Assembly: GCF_023111095.1 (NCBI RefSeq)
Contig: NZ_JALGYW010000001.1
Location: forward strand, 278,973-342,972
DNA length: 64,000 nt
Direction of reading: 5' to 3'
Source of the DNA: Maribellus sp. YY47
GTDB lineage: Bacteria; Bacteroidota; Bacteroidia; Bacteroidales; Prolixibacteraceae
Notes under the pieces: generated by a model
Told to the model about the DNA's origin: nothing
Databases searched by the model: none
The model's input: the letters and a program-made list of their open reading frames with translations, nothing else
Made by a program: the position numbers and the translations under genes
Shown here: positions 1 to 9,322 of the stretch, piece after piece
Position numbering within the stretch: position 1 is the first letter of the stretch
Layout: each line of letters begins with the position of its first letter

Positions 1-2122
1 TGGTCTGGGCAATGCAGTTGTTGATTTTGATGCTTCAGGAAGTACAGCCGGAACCAACGGCATGCCAATCGCCACTTATGGATGGGATTGGGACAACAAC
101 GGAAGTATCGATGAAACGACCGTAAGCGCCATGGCTTCGCACAGTTTTGCAGTAGGAACGCATACGGTAGACGTAACCGTAACCGATGAGTTTGGCTGCT
201 ACAACAGTACCACCACTCAGTTTACAGTTTACGACAATCCTGTAGCTGATCTGGATGCAGATCCTGAATGTGAGGTTGATGGCAGTGCCGAAATTGATTT
301 TGATGCTTCGGGAAGTACCGCCGGAACCAACGGCATGCCAATCGCTACTTATGGATGGGATTGGGACAACAACGGAAGTATCGATGAAACCACTGTAATT
401 GCAACGGCTTCACATATATTTAGCGTTGGAACACATACAATAGGGTTAACTGTGACCGATGAGTTTGGCTGCTACAACAGTACCACCATTCAGATTACGG
501 TTTACGAAGAACCGGATTGCGATATTACAGTAGATGCAAACTCTACAAATTATGACAATAACAATGGCGCTTTAACAATTACAATTACTACAACCAATGT
601 AGATATTGTCAATCGTACGTATGAATGGTATCTGCCCGGGGCTGTTATTCCGGTAGGTTTACCAGCAGACGAAGATGCAATTACTCCCGGAATTCAGGTA
701 ACCGGCCTGAGTGACGGAGAATATTGTTTGGTTGTTAAAGAGGATCATGGCGGAGGAGTTATTTGTCAACATGAATGTTGTGCAACTATTGATTGGATTC
801 CTCAGGCTCCGAGTTGCAGGGTAGTTCCACACGAACCTTTGTGTTTTGGAACCAATACCGGAAGCATGGATATTTATGTTAAGGGAATAGGTGATTTTAT
901 GATTCAACTGGATACGTTGGATGCATCAACTACACCTCCGACTTTGACTACGGTTTGGGGACCTCAACAGGTAGCAAAAGGTGGCTCAGGAGATGATTTT
1001 GAAACAATGGTAAATGTTCCTAATCTCTATGCCGGTGTATACCAGGCAACAATAGTTGACCTTGGAAATTCTTTGATAGCATCAAGAGAAACATATTGTG
1101 GAGACGAAATTCTTCAACCTGAAGAACTTACCTGTTCAACAGTTGGACACAATTCAAGTTGTGATGTAGCTGATGGATGGGCTGAGTTTACCGTCAGCGG
1201 AGGAACAGCTCCAATTTATGTCAGTGTTGATGGAGGTCCATTTGTTGATGTTACTACATTGACGTGGGATGTTGGAGGATATTATGTAATCAGCGGATTA
1301 AGCGGAAGCGATGCAGGTACTCTTCATACAATTAACGTTAAAGATGCTAACGAATGTCCTTCTGACTGTGATGTCATGATCTATTCAGACCAATGCGATG
1401 TTTGTAACACAGCATATGCGTATGGTGGAGATGATATCAGTAAAAGCTTCTTGACAGAATGTAATGAAGGAGGTATGTGGAGCAACTGGGGCTGGTCATT
1501 CGCGATTACCGAACCGGGTGAATATAAGTTCCCAATGTATGCCGGAGCACCAACCTGCGATCCGTCGCCGGTATGGGATAGCCATCTTGTAGACAGTGTT
1601 CTGGTAATATTTGACGGTACTCATATCACTGTTGACTACCTGGAACTGTACGATTATACTTTGGATCAAACTCACATCTGGGTAGCAACCGGATCAGAGT
1701 GGTTCCCGGATAAAATCGCACCAGGACAATGGGATTACGCTGAAGGAGATAATATTCCATTTACAGGAGGTTATATTGTTATTCACGCTGTTTACTGCGG
1801 AGATCCACTGCCGCCTGTGGTTGAAATAAAATCATCTTCAACACAAAATGTAACGCTGTCTCAAAGCAGTCTGAAGGTTTACCCGAATCCGTTCACCGAA
1901 AAAGTGACCTTCGAATTTGTTTCGGGAGTAGATGCTTATGGAGTCCTTGAAATTTACAACATTACAGGACAACGTGTGGCCAGAATTCTGGACCGCCAGG
2001 TACTGAGTGGAGAAATGAACAGGATCGAATATCAACCTACTAACGATGCAACGGGTATTTACCTGTATAAACTCGATCTGGATGGAAGAACCCAGATTGG
2101 AAGAATTATCTACAGGGAGTAG
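1..2122 (+). CDS. PKD-repeat cell-surface protein with C-terminal T9SS sorting domain (5' truncated)
   Basis: The frame is open from base 2, so the N-terminus lies outside the window. The visible part starts with two PKD-like repeats of 91 residues whose DNA is nearly identical (the sequence coding GMPIATYGWDWDNNGS occurs near 59 and again 273 bp later). Cysteine-rich stretches without an obvious family follow (about 480-1830). The last ~80 residues carry the KVYPNPF motif and end in a basic beta-rich tail, the hallmark of a type A T9SS sorting domain. The protein is therefore expected to cross the outer membrane through T9SS and be anchored or released at the surface. PKD repeats usually act as spacers or adhesion modules; the actual role is unknown. 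A terminator follows. Confidence 0.85.
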   Translation, partial: GLGNAVVDFDASGSTAGTNGMPIATYGWDWDNNGSIDETTVSAMASHSFAVGTHTVDVTVTDEFGCYNSTTTQFTVYDNPVADLDADPECEVDGSAEIDFDASGSTAGTNGMPIATYGWDWDNNGSIDETTVIATASHIFSVGTHTIGLTVTDEFGCYNSTTIQITVYEEPDCDITVDANSTNYDNNNGALTITITTTNVDIVNRTYEWYLPGAVIPVGLPADEDAITPGIQVTGLSDGEYCLVVKEDHGGGVICQHECCATIDWIPQAPSCRVVPHEPLCFGTNTGSMDIYVKGIGDFMIQLDTLDASTTPPTLTTVWGPQQVAKGGSGDDFETMVNVPNLYAGVYQATIVDLGNSLIASRETYCGDEILQPEELTCSTVGHNSSCDVADGWAEFTVSGGTAPIYVSVDGGPFVDVTTLTWDVGGYYVISGLSGSDAGTLHTINVKDANECPSDCDVMIYSDQCDVCNTAYAYGGDDISKSFLTECNEGGMWSNWGWSFAITEPGEYKFPMYAGAPTCDPSPVWDSHLVDSVLVIFDGTHITVDYLELYDYTLDQTHIWVATGSEWFPDKIAPGQWDYAEGDNIPFTGGYIVIHAVYCGDPLPPVVEIKSSSTQNVTLSQSSLKVYPNPFTEKVTFEFVSGVDAYGVLEIYNITGQRVARILDRQVLSGEMNRIEYQPTNDATGIYLYKLDLDGRTQIGRIIYRE
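29..510 (+). repeat. In-frame tandem repeat, 273-bp unit, within the PKD region
   Basis: Two consecutive units each code a PKD-like domain of 91 residues. They begin at GATTTTGATGCTTC near 29 and near 299 and run through TTTGGCTGCTACAACAGTACCACC. Bases 29-115 and 302-388 differ at only a few, mostly synonymous, positions; the middle of the unit has diverged more. The first copy is cut by the window edge, so further copies may lie upstream. Confidence 0.85.
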
Positions 2123-2209
2123 CTGGTAATGGCACCCTTATTTTTTATCAACTATAAAACTAAAGTGTTCTGCTTTAGGTTGAGGTAACAACTCAATGGG
2201 ATTTAAAAG

Positions 2210-2238
2210 AGAGGCTGGCTGCTGAGTCAGCCTCTTTT
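2210..2238 (+). terminator. Rho-independent terminator after the PKD protein
   Basis: AGAGGCTG (2210-2217) pairs perfectly with CAGCCTCT (2228-2235) across a 10-nt loop and is followed by a short T run. It sits 90 bp after the stop codon. Confidence 0.75.
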
Positions 2239-2298
2239 ATATAGTCACGGATGGGCCAGGAAGAAAAAATACCGAAAATTACTGTCGGGCTAAATTGT

Positions 2299-2306
2299 TA
2301 TCTTTA
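2299..2306 (+). promoter_or_regulatory. -7 promoter element of the helicase gene
   Basis: TATCTTTA matches the Bacteroidota TAnnTTTG consensus at seven of eight positions. It would place the transcript start only a few bases before the first ATG (2317), which favours the ATG at 2332 as the translation start. Confidence 0.5.
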
Positions 2307-2331
2307 GGCAGTTAAAATGTCAGTTTACTTC

Positions 2332-4782
2332 ATGCAAACCAACAAACAACTCGAACTCGCCTGGAACTTTATTCAATACACGGGGCAAAATATTTTTCTG
2401 ACCGGAAAGGCGGGAACCGGGAAGACTACTTTTCTGAAAAACTTAAAAAAGGAATCTCCGAAACGCATGATCGTGGTGGCGCCAACGGGTGTGGCGGCGA
2501 TTAATGCCGGTGGTGTTACCATTCATTCTTTTTTCCAGTTGTCGTTTGGGCCACAGGTTGGCGAAACAAACGAACAGAATCGCCAAATGCGTTTCAACAA
2601 AGAAAAGATCAACATCATTCGAACCCTCGATTTGCTGGTAATTGATGAAATCAGTATGGTTCGTGCCGATGTGTTGGATGCGATCGACCGGGTGATGCGC
2701 CGGTTTAAAAATGGGCGCAAACCTTTTGGTGGTGCGCAGTTGCTGATGATTGGCGATTTGCAGCAGCTGGCTCCTGTGGTAAAGCGCGAGGAGTGGCAAT
2801 TGCTTAGATCCGAATACGAAACCGCCTTTTTCTTTAGCAGTAAAGCGTTAAAACAAACATCGTATGTAAGTATCGAACTTACCCAGGTGTTCCGGCAGCA
2901 GGACGACCGTTTTATCTCGATCCTCAACAAAGTGCGCGACAATGTACTCGACGAAAAAGCCCAGACAGAGCTGAATGCCCGCTACAATCCTGATTTTGAT
3001 CCGGGCGACGAAGAAGGTTACATTACGCTGTGTACCCACAATGTGCAGGCACAGCGCATGAATGAATCGAAACTGGAAAAGTTATCCTCGAAAGCCAGGG
3101 TTTTCAAAGCCACCGTAGAAGGAAATTTCCCGCAATATTCGTTTCCTACCGAGGCTGAGCTGCATTTGAAAAAAGGGGCTCAGGTTATGTTTGTGAAAAA
3201 CGATCCCGATCTGGCGAAACGCTTTTTTAACGGTAAAATAGGCCAGATTACGGCCTTTGACGATACCAGTATTTTTGTGCAATGCCCGGGCGAAGATGAG
3301 GAAATTGAAGTGACCACTCTTTTGTGGGAGAATGTAAAATATACGATCGATAAAGAAACTTCGGAGATCAAAGAAGAGGTGGAAGGTTCGTTTAGCCAGG
3401 TACCTTTAAAACTCGCGTGGGCCATTACCATTCACAAAAGTCAGGGGCTTACTTTCGAGCGGGCCATTATCGATGCCGGGGCTTCGTTTGCACACGGGCA
3501 GGTATATGTGGCGCTTAGCCGTTGTAAAACGCTGGAAGGCATGGTATTGAAAACACCACTCTCAAAAAACAGTATTATTACCGACCAAACCGTCGACAGT
3601 TTTATACAGCAGGTAGAGGAAAACCAGCCGGGAGAAACAGAATTGAGTCTGGCCAAACAGGCTTTTCAGCGCGAACAGCTTCTGGAGCTTTTTCGATTTT
3701 ACCGCGCTGTTTATCTTGTCAATTCAATCGGTAAAATTATGGATGAAAACCCGGGAAGTTTTACCGACCTCATAACGGCACACTACCGAAAAATCAGGGA
3801 CGGTCTCAAAAACGATCTGGATGAGGTGGGGGAGAAATTTCAGGTGCAAATTAATAAGCTGTTGAAACAGGAACCGGATGTGGAGAATAATCCGCAGCTT
3901 ACGGAACGGATAAAGCAGGCGGCCACTTATTTTTCGGAGAAGGTGCAGGAAATTTTGGTTGATAGATTGGAGCAGGTTGACTGGGACATTGATAACCGCG
4001 AGGTGAAAAAACAAATCAAACAGCGGATAAGCGACCTGGCGGACGAAGCAAAAACCAAACTGGCGGCTTACGAAATTTGTAGTAAAGGTTTTTCGGTGAA
4101 GGAAGTTATGGAGGCGCGTGCCAAGGCAATGATCGACAGCGGCGAAACAAAGCCTAAAAAGCAAAAAGCCCGCGAAATTGAAAACTACGCCAATATTCCT
4201 CACCCCGAATTGTACAATCTGCTACGGTCGTGGCGAAACGAGAAGGCAATCGAACAGTCGATTCCTGCCTATATGATTTTTGCACAAAAAGCGCTGGTTG
4301 AGCTGGTCACCTATTTGCCCGTGAATCTATCCGAACTTCAGAAAATTAATGGATTGGGTAAACGCAAGATCGATCGTTACGGAAAAGACATTGCCGCTTT
4401 AATCCGCGAGTATTGCGAAGAACATGAAATTGATAAGGGAGAAATTCCGCTGAAAGATGAGCCAAAGAAAAAGAAGGAGCCAAAGCCGGATACAAAAAAA
4501 GTAAGTCTGAAAATGTTCCTTTCGGGAAAAACGGTTACTGAAATTGCGAAAGAGCGCGGCTATACCGAAAACACGATAGAAGGGCATCTCGCTCATTTTG
4601 TAAGAACGGGCGAGTTGGACGTGTTTCAATTTCTCTCGAAAGAGAAGCTTGAAAAAATTGCGGCGTATTTCAAAAATACGAAGGAACGCAATTTGACACC
4701 TGCACGCGAAGCTCTAGGAAATGAATTCAGCTATGGCGATCTGCGGATAGGCTTGAGTTATCTGGAATCACGGAAAGATTAA
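2332..4782 (+). CDS. PIF1/RecD-like superfamily 1 helicase with HRDC and C-terminal helix-turn-helix domains
   Basis: A probable 816-residue ATP-dependent DNA helicase. The N-terminal half has Walker A GKAGTGKTT, Walker B VIDEISM, the motif GDLQQLAP, an LTQVFRQ motif and the late helicase motif ITIHKSQGLTFERA followed by VALSRC, all typical of PIF1/RecD-type helicases. Around residues 605-690 lies an HRDC-like module (NGLGKRKIDRYG), and the last ~90 residues resemble the HTH_40 domain found at the end of RecQ-like helicases. ATG 2317 is also possible (821 residues), but the -7 element at 2299-2306 leaves almost no leader for it. The gene is monocistronic and probably acts in DNA repair or R-loop/G4 unwinding; the substrate cannot be told from sequence. 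Confidence 0.88.
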   Translation: MQTNKQLELAWNFIQYTGQNIFLTGKAGTGKTTFLKNLKKESPKRMIVVAPTGVAAINAGGVTIHSFFQLSFGPQVGETNEQNRQMRFNKEKINIIRTLDLLVIDEISMVRADVLDAIDRVMRRFKNGRKPFGGAQLLMIGDLQQLAPVVKREEWQLLRSEYETAFFFSSKALKQTSYVSIELTQVFRQQDDRFISILNKVRDNVLDEKAQTELNARYNPDFDPGDEEGYITLCTHNVQAQRMNESKLEKLSSKARVFKATVEGNFPQYSFPTEAELHLKKGAQVMFVKNDPDLAKRFFNGKIGQITAFDDTSIFVQCPGEDEEIEVTTLLWENVKYTIDKETSEIKEEVEGSFSQVPLKLAWAITIHKSQGLTFERAIIDAGASFAHGQVYVALSRCKTLEGMVLKTPLSKNSIITDQTVDSFIQQVEENQPGETELSLAKQAFQREQLLELFRFYRAVYLVNSIGKIMDENPGSFTDLITAHYRKIRDGLKNDLDEVGEKFQVQINKLLKQEPDVENNPQLTERIKQAATYFSEKVQEILVDRLEQVDWDIDNREVKKQIKQRISDLADEAKTKLAAYEICSKGFSVKEVMEARAKAMIDSGETKPKKQKAREIENYANIPHPELYNLLRSWRNEKAIEQSIPAYMIFAQKALVELVTYLPVNLSELQKINGLGKRKIDRYGKDIAALIREYCEEHEIDKGEIPLKDEPKKKKEPKPDTKKVSLKMFLSGKTVTEIAKERGYTENTIEGHLAHFVRTGELDVFQFLSKEKLEKIAAYFKNTKERNLTPAREALGNEFSYGDLRIGLSYLESRKD

Positions 4783-4810
4783 GCACAAAGACACCAGGGG
4801 AAAGTGGATA

Positions 4811-5254
4811 CTAGTACTTCTGTATCAAAAAGATTCCACTAATCAGTAGCAAAATCCCCGCAATACGACCGGCAGAAATCTGGTGAACGTTTAATCCGAA
4901 AAAGCCAAAGTGATCGATAACCGAAGCTGCGATTAGTTGCCCGGCAATGGAAGCTGCCAGTACCGTGCTCACTCCAATTTTGGGGATGAAAAAGATCACC
5001 GACGAAACAAAAATGGCACCCAGCATTCCGCCCGCCAGCAAATACCACGGCGCAGTTTTTACATGCCCCCAGTCAGGAATTTGGGTTCTGAAAACAAGGT
5101 TAAGGGCCAGCAAACAAATGAATCCAACCATAAAATTAACCAGCGCACCCTGGATCGGATGTTTTAAAAATGTGGTGAGCTGGGTATTGATGCTTCCCTG
5201 TATCGCAAGCAAAAAACCAATGAGTAAAACAAAGACGGTATAAAATGCTTTCAT
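4811..5254 (-). CDS. DMT-family membrane transporter (YdcZ/DUF606 type)
   Basis: A 147-residue integral membrane protein with five predicted hydrophobic helices, starting with an MKAFYTVFVLLIGF helix followed by the QGSIN motif common to the YdcZ/DUF606 branch of the drug/metabolite transporter superfamily. These proteins are half-size and are thought to work as dimers; the substrate is unknown. The gene is convergent with the helicase gene (28 bp between stops) and divergent from the ABC-F gene. A weak -7 element (TATACTTG, minus strand, 5282-5275) lies 20 bp upstream of the ATG. Confidence 0.8.
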   Translation of the reverse strand: MKAFYTVFVLLIGFLLAIQGSINTQLTTFLKHPIQGALVNFMVGFICLLALNLVFRTQIPDWGHVKTAPWYLLAGGMLGAIFVSSVIFFIPKIGVSTVLAASIAGQLIAASVIDHFGFFGLNVHQISAGRIAGILLLISGIFLIQKY

Positions 5255-5383
5255 GACTTATGTTATTTGAATTGCAAGTATAAACATTTCAATTTGACCG
5301 GGGGTTTGTCGGGGTAAAATAATCTGATTTGTTAAAAGGAAACGACAAAATCAATTCAATAGAAAACTTACCGGGCGGATGAT

Positions 5384-5391
5384 TATCTTTG
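5384..5391 (+). promoter_or_regulatory. -7 promoter element of the ABC-F gene
   Basis: TATCTTTG is a perfect match to TAnnTTTG. A possible TTG start codon at 5389 lies inside this box, so translation must begin downstream at ATG 5416. Confidence 0.75.
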
Positions 5392-5415
5392 CCGCCTCAA
5401 ATTCAGAAAATAATT

Positions 5416-7053
5416 ATGATTTCGATTGACGGATTGGCGGTTACATTTAGCGGAACAACTTTGTTTAAAGACATCAATTTTGTCGTGAACGATAAAGATC
5501 GTATTGCCTTGATGGGGAAAAACGGTGCCGGTAAATCAACTTTGCTGAAAATTATTGCTGGTGTTCAAACTCCCTCCGCAGGCAAGGTGTCGGCGCCCAA
5601 AGATGCTGTAATTGCTTACCTCCCGCAGCATTTGCTGGTGGATAACAGCCGTAGTTTATTCGACGAGGCTTCGCAGGCTTTTGCCGATGTGCTGAACATG
5701 CAGCAAAAACTGGAAGAGTTGAACCATGAGCTTACCGTCAGAACCGATTACGAATCGGATGAATACAGCAAAATTATTGAGGAAGTATCGGATTTAAGCG
5801 AGAAATTGTACAGCCAGGGTGAAATAAATTTTGATGCTGAAGTTGAAAAGATTTTGCTGGGACTGGGATTTTTGCGGGAAGATTTTCAGCGGCCCACTTC
5901 CGAATTTAGCGGGGGCTGGCGGATGCGAATCGAGCTCGCCAAAATTCTGCTGAAAAAGCCCGACCTTATTTTGCTTGATGAGCCTACCAACCACCTCGAT
6001 ATTGAATCGGTGCAGTGGCTCGAAGAATTCCTGGTGAACGAGGCCAGAGCGGTGATCGTTATTTCACACGACCGCGCCTTTGTCGATAACATTACTACCC
6101 GCACGATTGAAGTAACCATGGGGCGTATTTACGATTACAAGGTGAATTACACGCACTACCTGGAATTGCGGAAAGAACGCCGCGAACAGCAGCAAAAAGC
6201 ATACGACGATCAGCAAAAAATGATTGCCGAAACCGAGCAGTTTATCGAGCGTTTCAAAGGAACGTATTCAAAAACACTGCAGGTGCAGTCGCGCGTAAAA
6301 ATGTTGGAAAAACTGGAACTGGTGGAAGTGGACGAAATGGACACCTCGCACCTGAAACTTCGCTTTCCTCCGTCGCCGCGTTCGGGTAATTTCCCGGTAA
6401 TTGCCGATCAGGTGGAAAAATCGTACGGCGATCATTTGGTGTTCTCCGGGGCAACTTTTACCATTCATCGCGGCGATAAAGTGGCGTTTGTCGGCAAGAA
6501 CGGTGAAGGGAAAACCACACTGGTTAAAGCCATTATGGGCGAGCTGGAATACGGCGGAACCTTAAGTCTCGGACACAATTCGATGATCGGCTATTTTTCT
6601 CAAAACGAAGCTTCGTTGCTGGACGAAAAGCTAACCGTTTTTCAAACCATCGACGATGTGGCAAAAGGCGATATTCGTACCAGAATCAAAGATATTCTGG
6701 GGGCGTTTATGTTTGGCGGCGATAGCTGGGACAAACAGGTAAGTGTTCTTTCCGGAGGAGAACGTACGCGTCTGGCGATGATCAAATTGTTGCTGGAGCC
6801 GGTGAACCTGCTGATTCTCGATGAGCCTACCAATCACCTTGATATTCGCACCAAGGACATCCTGAAACAGGCGCTGATGGAATTCGACGGGACCTTGATT
6901 CTTGTGTCGCACGACCGCGATTTTCTGGATGGATTGGTGCATAAAGTGTATGAGTTCGGAAATAAACGCGTAAAAGAATACGAAGAAAGCATCCGTGAGT
7001 TTTTACAACGTAAAAAGATGGAGCACTTGCGGGAGTTGGAGGCAAAACGCTAG
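5416..7053 (+). CDS. ABC-F family ATPase (translation factor type)
   Basis: A soluble 545-residue protein with two ABC nucleotide-binding domains in one chain and no membrane segment. The first domain has Walker A GKNGAGKST, signature FSGGWRMRIELAK and Walker B ILLDEPTNHLD. The second has GKNGEGKTT, LSGGERTRLAM and ILDEPTNHLD. A charged, glutamine-rich linker of about 80 residues joins them, as in EttA/Uup/YheS proteins that bind the ribosomal E site. The C-terminus is lysine/arginine-rich (KKMEHLRELEAKR). The role is therefore probably ribosome-associated rather than transport. The start is fixed by the -7 box at 5384-5391. The subfamily cannot be assigned securely without a tree. Confidence 0.9.
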   Translation: MISIDGLAVTFSGTTLFKDINFVVNDKDRIALMGKNGAGKSTLLKIIAGVQTPSAGKVSAPKDAVIAYLPQHLLVDNSRSLFDEASQAFADVLNMQQKLEELNHELTVRTDYESDEYSKIIEEVSDLSEKLYSQGEINFDAEVEKILLGLGFLREDFQRPTSEFSGGWRMRIELAKILLKKPDLILLDEPTNHLDIESVQWLEEFLVNEARAVIVISHDRAFVDNITTRTIEVTMGRIYDYKVNYTHYLELRKERREQQQKAYDDQQKMIAETEQFIERFKGTYSKTLQVQSRVKMLEKLELVEVDEMDTSHLKLRFPPSPRSGNFPVIADQVEKSYGDHLVFSGATFTIHRGDKVAFVGKNGEGKTTLVKAIMGELEYGGTLSLGHNSMIGYFSQNEASLLDEKLTVFQTIDDVAKGDIRTRIKDILGAFMFGGDSWDKQVSVLSGGERTRLAMIKLLLEPVNLLILDEPTNHLDIRTKDILKQALMEFDGTLILVSHDRDFLDGLVHKVYEFGNKRVKEYEESIREFLQRKKMEHLRELEAKR

Positions 7054-7091
7054 CGAGATATTTTTCGTTGTGTATTTGGTTAAAAAATCAA

Positions 7092-7194
7092 GTTCACGCG
7101 AAGAACGCCAAGGTGATCGCAAGAACGCAAATTGTTCTTGTGTGTAAGTTAATCCTTTGCGCACTCTGCGCTTCGTCATAACCTTTGCGTGAAC
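7092..7194. repeat. Intergenic imperfect palindrome, family 1 (copy A)
   Basis: The 103-nt element begins GTTCACGCGAAG and ends CTTTGCGTGAAC; these ends are inverted copies with 11 of 12 matches. The interior is rich in GCGCAAAG-type words on both strands. A second element with the same ends and almost the same length lies at 30074-30175. The form recalls REP/MITE-like palindromic repeats with no coding capacity. Confidence 0.7.
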
Positions 7195-7304
7195 CCGTTG
7201 TAAAAAGTAAGAGTACGTTATTTTTTGCGTTTGATGGTCCTGTTCGTTTGCAAGTTGTACTTCAATAACAAAGATTGTTTTTGATATTCACTATCTTTCG
7301 CGGT

Positions 7305-8030
7305 ATGCGAAACGATTCTTTCAAATATTTGAAAAACCTGGGTTTTATTTTCCTGCTGCTTTGGGCGTGTTCCTCTCCCAAATCAGAAACGGAACAGATG
7401 GAGCAAATTTTAAAAGTGCAGGAATCTTCCATTCCGGCTAATGTCAGTCAGTTGTTGGTAGTAATTGCTGAACAGTCCGGAAATGCTCAGGTCAACCTAT
7501 TTGCTCTTGAAAAAGCAGATGAAAAATGGGAGATTAAGTCCGGTCCTTTTGCTGCAGGAATTGGCCGAAATGGTTTTGCCGCAATGGGCGAGAAAATGGA
7601 AGGCGACGGAAAATCTCCATCGGGCATTTTTTATTTAGGACACTTGTTTACCTATGCTGATACCGTCGAAACAAAAATGCCTTTTACCCTTTCTACTGAT
7701 GGCGACAAGTGGATTGACGATCCTGAATCGGAGGATTACAACAAACATGTGAGAGGCGAAACTACCGCAAAATCATACGAAAATCTGAAACTGAAAAGCA
7801 ACTACTACAAATATTGTATGGTGATTGAATACAACACTGATCCGGTTGTAAAAGGCAAGGGGAGCGCCATCTTTTTTCATTTGCGGGAAAGCGATACCGA
7901 AACAACTTCGGGCTGTGTGGCGGTTTCGGAGAAGGATATGGTGCAGGTTCTGAAATGGCTCGATCCTGCTTGCCGTCCTATGATTGTAATGGGGGACAGG
8001 CAGACCTTATTAAATCTGCCTGTCCAATAA
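7305..8030 (+). CDS. L,D-transpeptidase-like (YkuD-fold) lipoprotein
   Basis: A 241-residue protein with a short N-terminal hydrophobic stretch ending in the lipobox LLWAC (Cys22), so it is predicted to be lipidated in the cell envelope. Near the C-terminus it carries FFHLRESDTETTSGCVAVS, the H...SGC signature of the YkuD/ErfK fold with the catalytic cysteine. L,D-transpeptidases cross-link peptidoglycan stem peptides or attach proteins to them; members of this branch can also act as hydrolases. An in-frame TTG at 7275 lies upstream of a weak -7 box (TATCTTTC, 7292-7299), so ATG 7305, which places the signal sequence correctly, is preferred. It is convergent with the zinc dehydrogenase gene (3 bp between stops). 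Confidence 0.82.
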   Translation: MRNDSFKYLKNLGFIFLLLWACSSPKSETEQMEQILKVQESSIPANVSQLLVVIAEQSGNAQVNLFALEKADEKWEIKSGPFAAGIGRNGFAAMGEKMEGDGKSPSGIFYLGHLFTYADTVETKMPFTLSTDGDKWIDDPESEDYNKHVRGETTAKSYENLKLKSNYYKYCMVIEYNTDPVVKGKGSAIFFHLRESDTETTSGCVAVSEKDMVQVLKWLDPACRPMIVMGDRQTLLNLPVQ

Positions 8031-8033
8031 TAT

Positions 8034-9308
8034 TTAGATTTCCGGCGCGTTCGCCAGTAGATATTCTTCAGCTTTTACATTCCACAATCCTTTGGTTTCG
8101 GCTACCAGTTTGGCTAATTCAGCATAAAATGGATCGTTTTTGCCTAACTCAGCAAAATCAGAAATGGCAACCAGCGGAAGGTTTTTATGCGTGTAGATCA
8201 ACTTCTTTCCACCCGGGATATTCGGAAGATTTAACGTTGTTTCGGCTACCGCATTTAATCCGCCAACGTGGGTGATCAATCCGGCAGGATCGAGTCCTTT
8301 GCTCATCACATCGAGCGCTTCCAGCATGTCGTCGTTGTTACCGCCTGAAGTTCCCACAATGTGCGTGTAGGCATAGTGAACGTTGTAGAAGTTCAGTTTG
8401 GCCGAGAATTCAGTATTCGACGGTCCCGCAAAAAAGTTCAGACAGCCGTCGTGGGCCAGAATAGCGTCACCTTGCTCAACTACCGGAGCTACCGGAGCAA
8501 AAACAAATACATCATTATAACCTTCGCCACCCGAAACATCTTTCAAAGCTTTCACCGGATCTTCCACATTTCCGGTATTCAGGTAAATCAACTCGATGCC
8601 TTTTTCTTTTGCCCATTCCACCGGGAAAATTTCAGATGCACGGTCCAAACGATCCTGTGCAATATCAGTTACTACCAACAACGATGGTTTGCGGTCTTCG
8701 CGGTTAATTACATAATTAATGGCTGCCAGTCCCATCGGACCTACACCCGCGAGGATGGCCATTTTCCCACCTTCCACAATTTCCATATCGTGAACATACG
8801 ATCCCGGTGTAGTATGGTAGTTGGCATGCATCGCACCGATAACGCAACTCAGTGGTTCTGAAAGCGATGCCGGGTAAAATCCGGGGCCGTCGTAGGCCAG
8901 CAAACAATCCTGCTCCAGCACATCTTTCGGGATGATTACATAAGTGGCATCACCGCCAATATATTGGTAAGAATAACCCGGAGCACTCAGAATTCCCACC
9001 GGGCCGTCTTTGTAATAAATGGCCGGCTGGATCGAATATTTCTGACCGGGTTTGAATTTATCCTGCCATTTGGCGCCCACCTCCACGATTTCGCCTGAAA
9101 ATTCGTGACCGATCATAATCGGTTTTTCTGCAATGTTATTAGGAACGCGCTTGTGGTCAGTTGCCTGTGTGGCAGCTTTGTAGCTCGACATGCAAATGCT
9201 GTCGCTCACCACTTTTGCCAGAATTTCGTCTTCTTTAATTTGCGGAAGATCAAACTCTTCCAAACGCAAATCTTTTTTGCCGTATAATCTAACTGCTTTT
9301 GTCTTCAT
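8034..9308 (-). CDS. Zinc-dependent medium-chain dehydrogenase (sorbose-1-phosphate reductase-like)
   Basis: A 424-residue MDR-superfamily protein. It has the catalytic zinc region GHEFSGEIVEVG (residues ~68-79), a glutamate-containing SLSEPLSCV motif, and a Rossmann segment with AGVGPMGLAA. The usual first zinc cysteine is represented by SICMSSYKAA. Length and segment order fit L-sorbose-1-phosphate reductase/polyol-phosphate dehydrogenases better than simple alcohol dehydrogenases. It is the last gene of a minus-strand operon with a HAD phosphatase, an aldolase/SDR fusion and a PHP protein, so it probably oxidises or reduces a sugar phosphate or polyol. The substrate is inferred only from this context. 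Confidence 0.85.
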   Translation of the reverse strand: MKTKAVRLYGKKDLRLEEFDLPQIKEDEILAKVVSDSICMSSYKAATQATDHKRVPNNIAEKPIMIGHEFSGEIVEVGAKWQDKFKPGQKYSIQPAIYYKDGPVGILSAPGYSYQYIGGDATYVIIPKDVLEQDCLLAYDGPGFYPASLSEPLSCVIGAMHANYHTTPGSYVHDMEIVEGGKMAILAGVGPMGLAAINYVINREDRKPSLLVVTDIAQDRLDRASEIFPVEWAKEKGIELIYLNTGNVEDPVKALKDVSGGEGYNDVFVFAPVAPVVEQGDAILAHDGCLNFFAGPSNTEFSAKLNFYNVHYAYTHIVGTSGGNNDDMLEALDVMSKGLDPAGLITHVGGLNAVAETTLNLPNIPGGKKLIYTHKNLPLVAISDFAELGKNDPFYAELAKLVAETKGLWNVKAEEYLLANAPEI

Positions 9309-9322
9309 ATCTGTTTTTTATT

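Noticed and set aside
3724-4203. 159-codon frame antisense to the helicase gene
   Set aside because: The helicase frame carries clear domain motifs throughout; this minus-strand frame is a by-product of its codon use.
4937-5243. Plus-strand frames opposite the DMT transporter gene
   Set aside because: They are antisense shadows of a well-supported membrane-protein gene; the residues show no conserved pattern.
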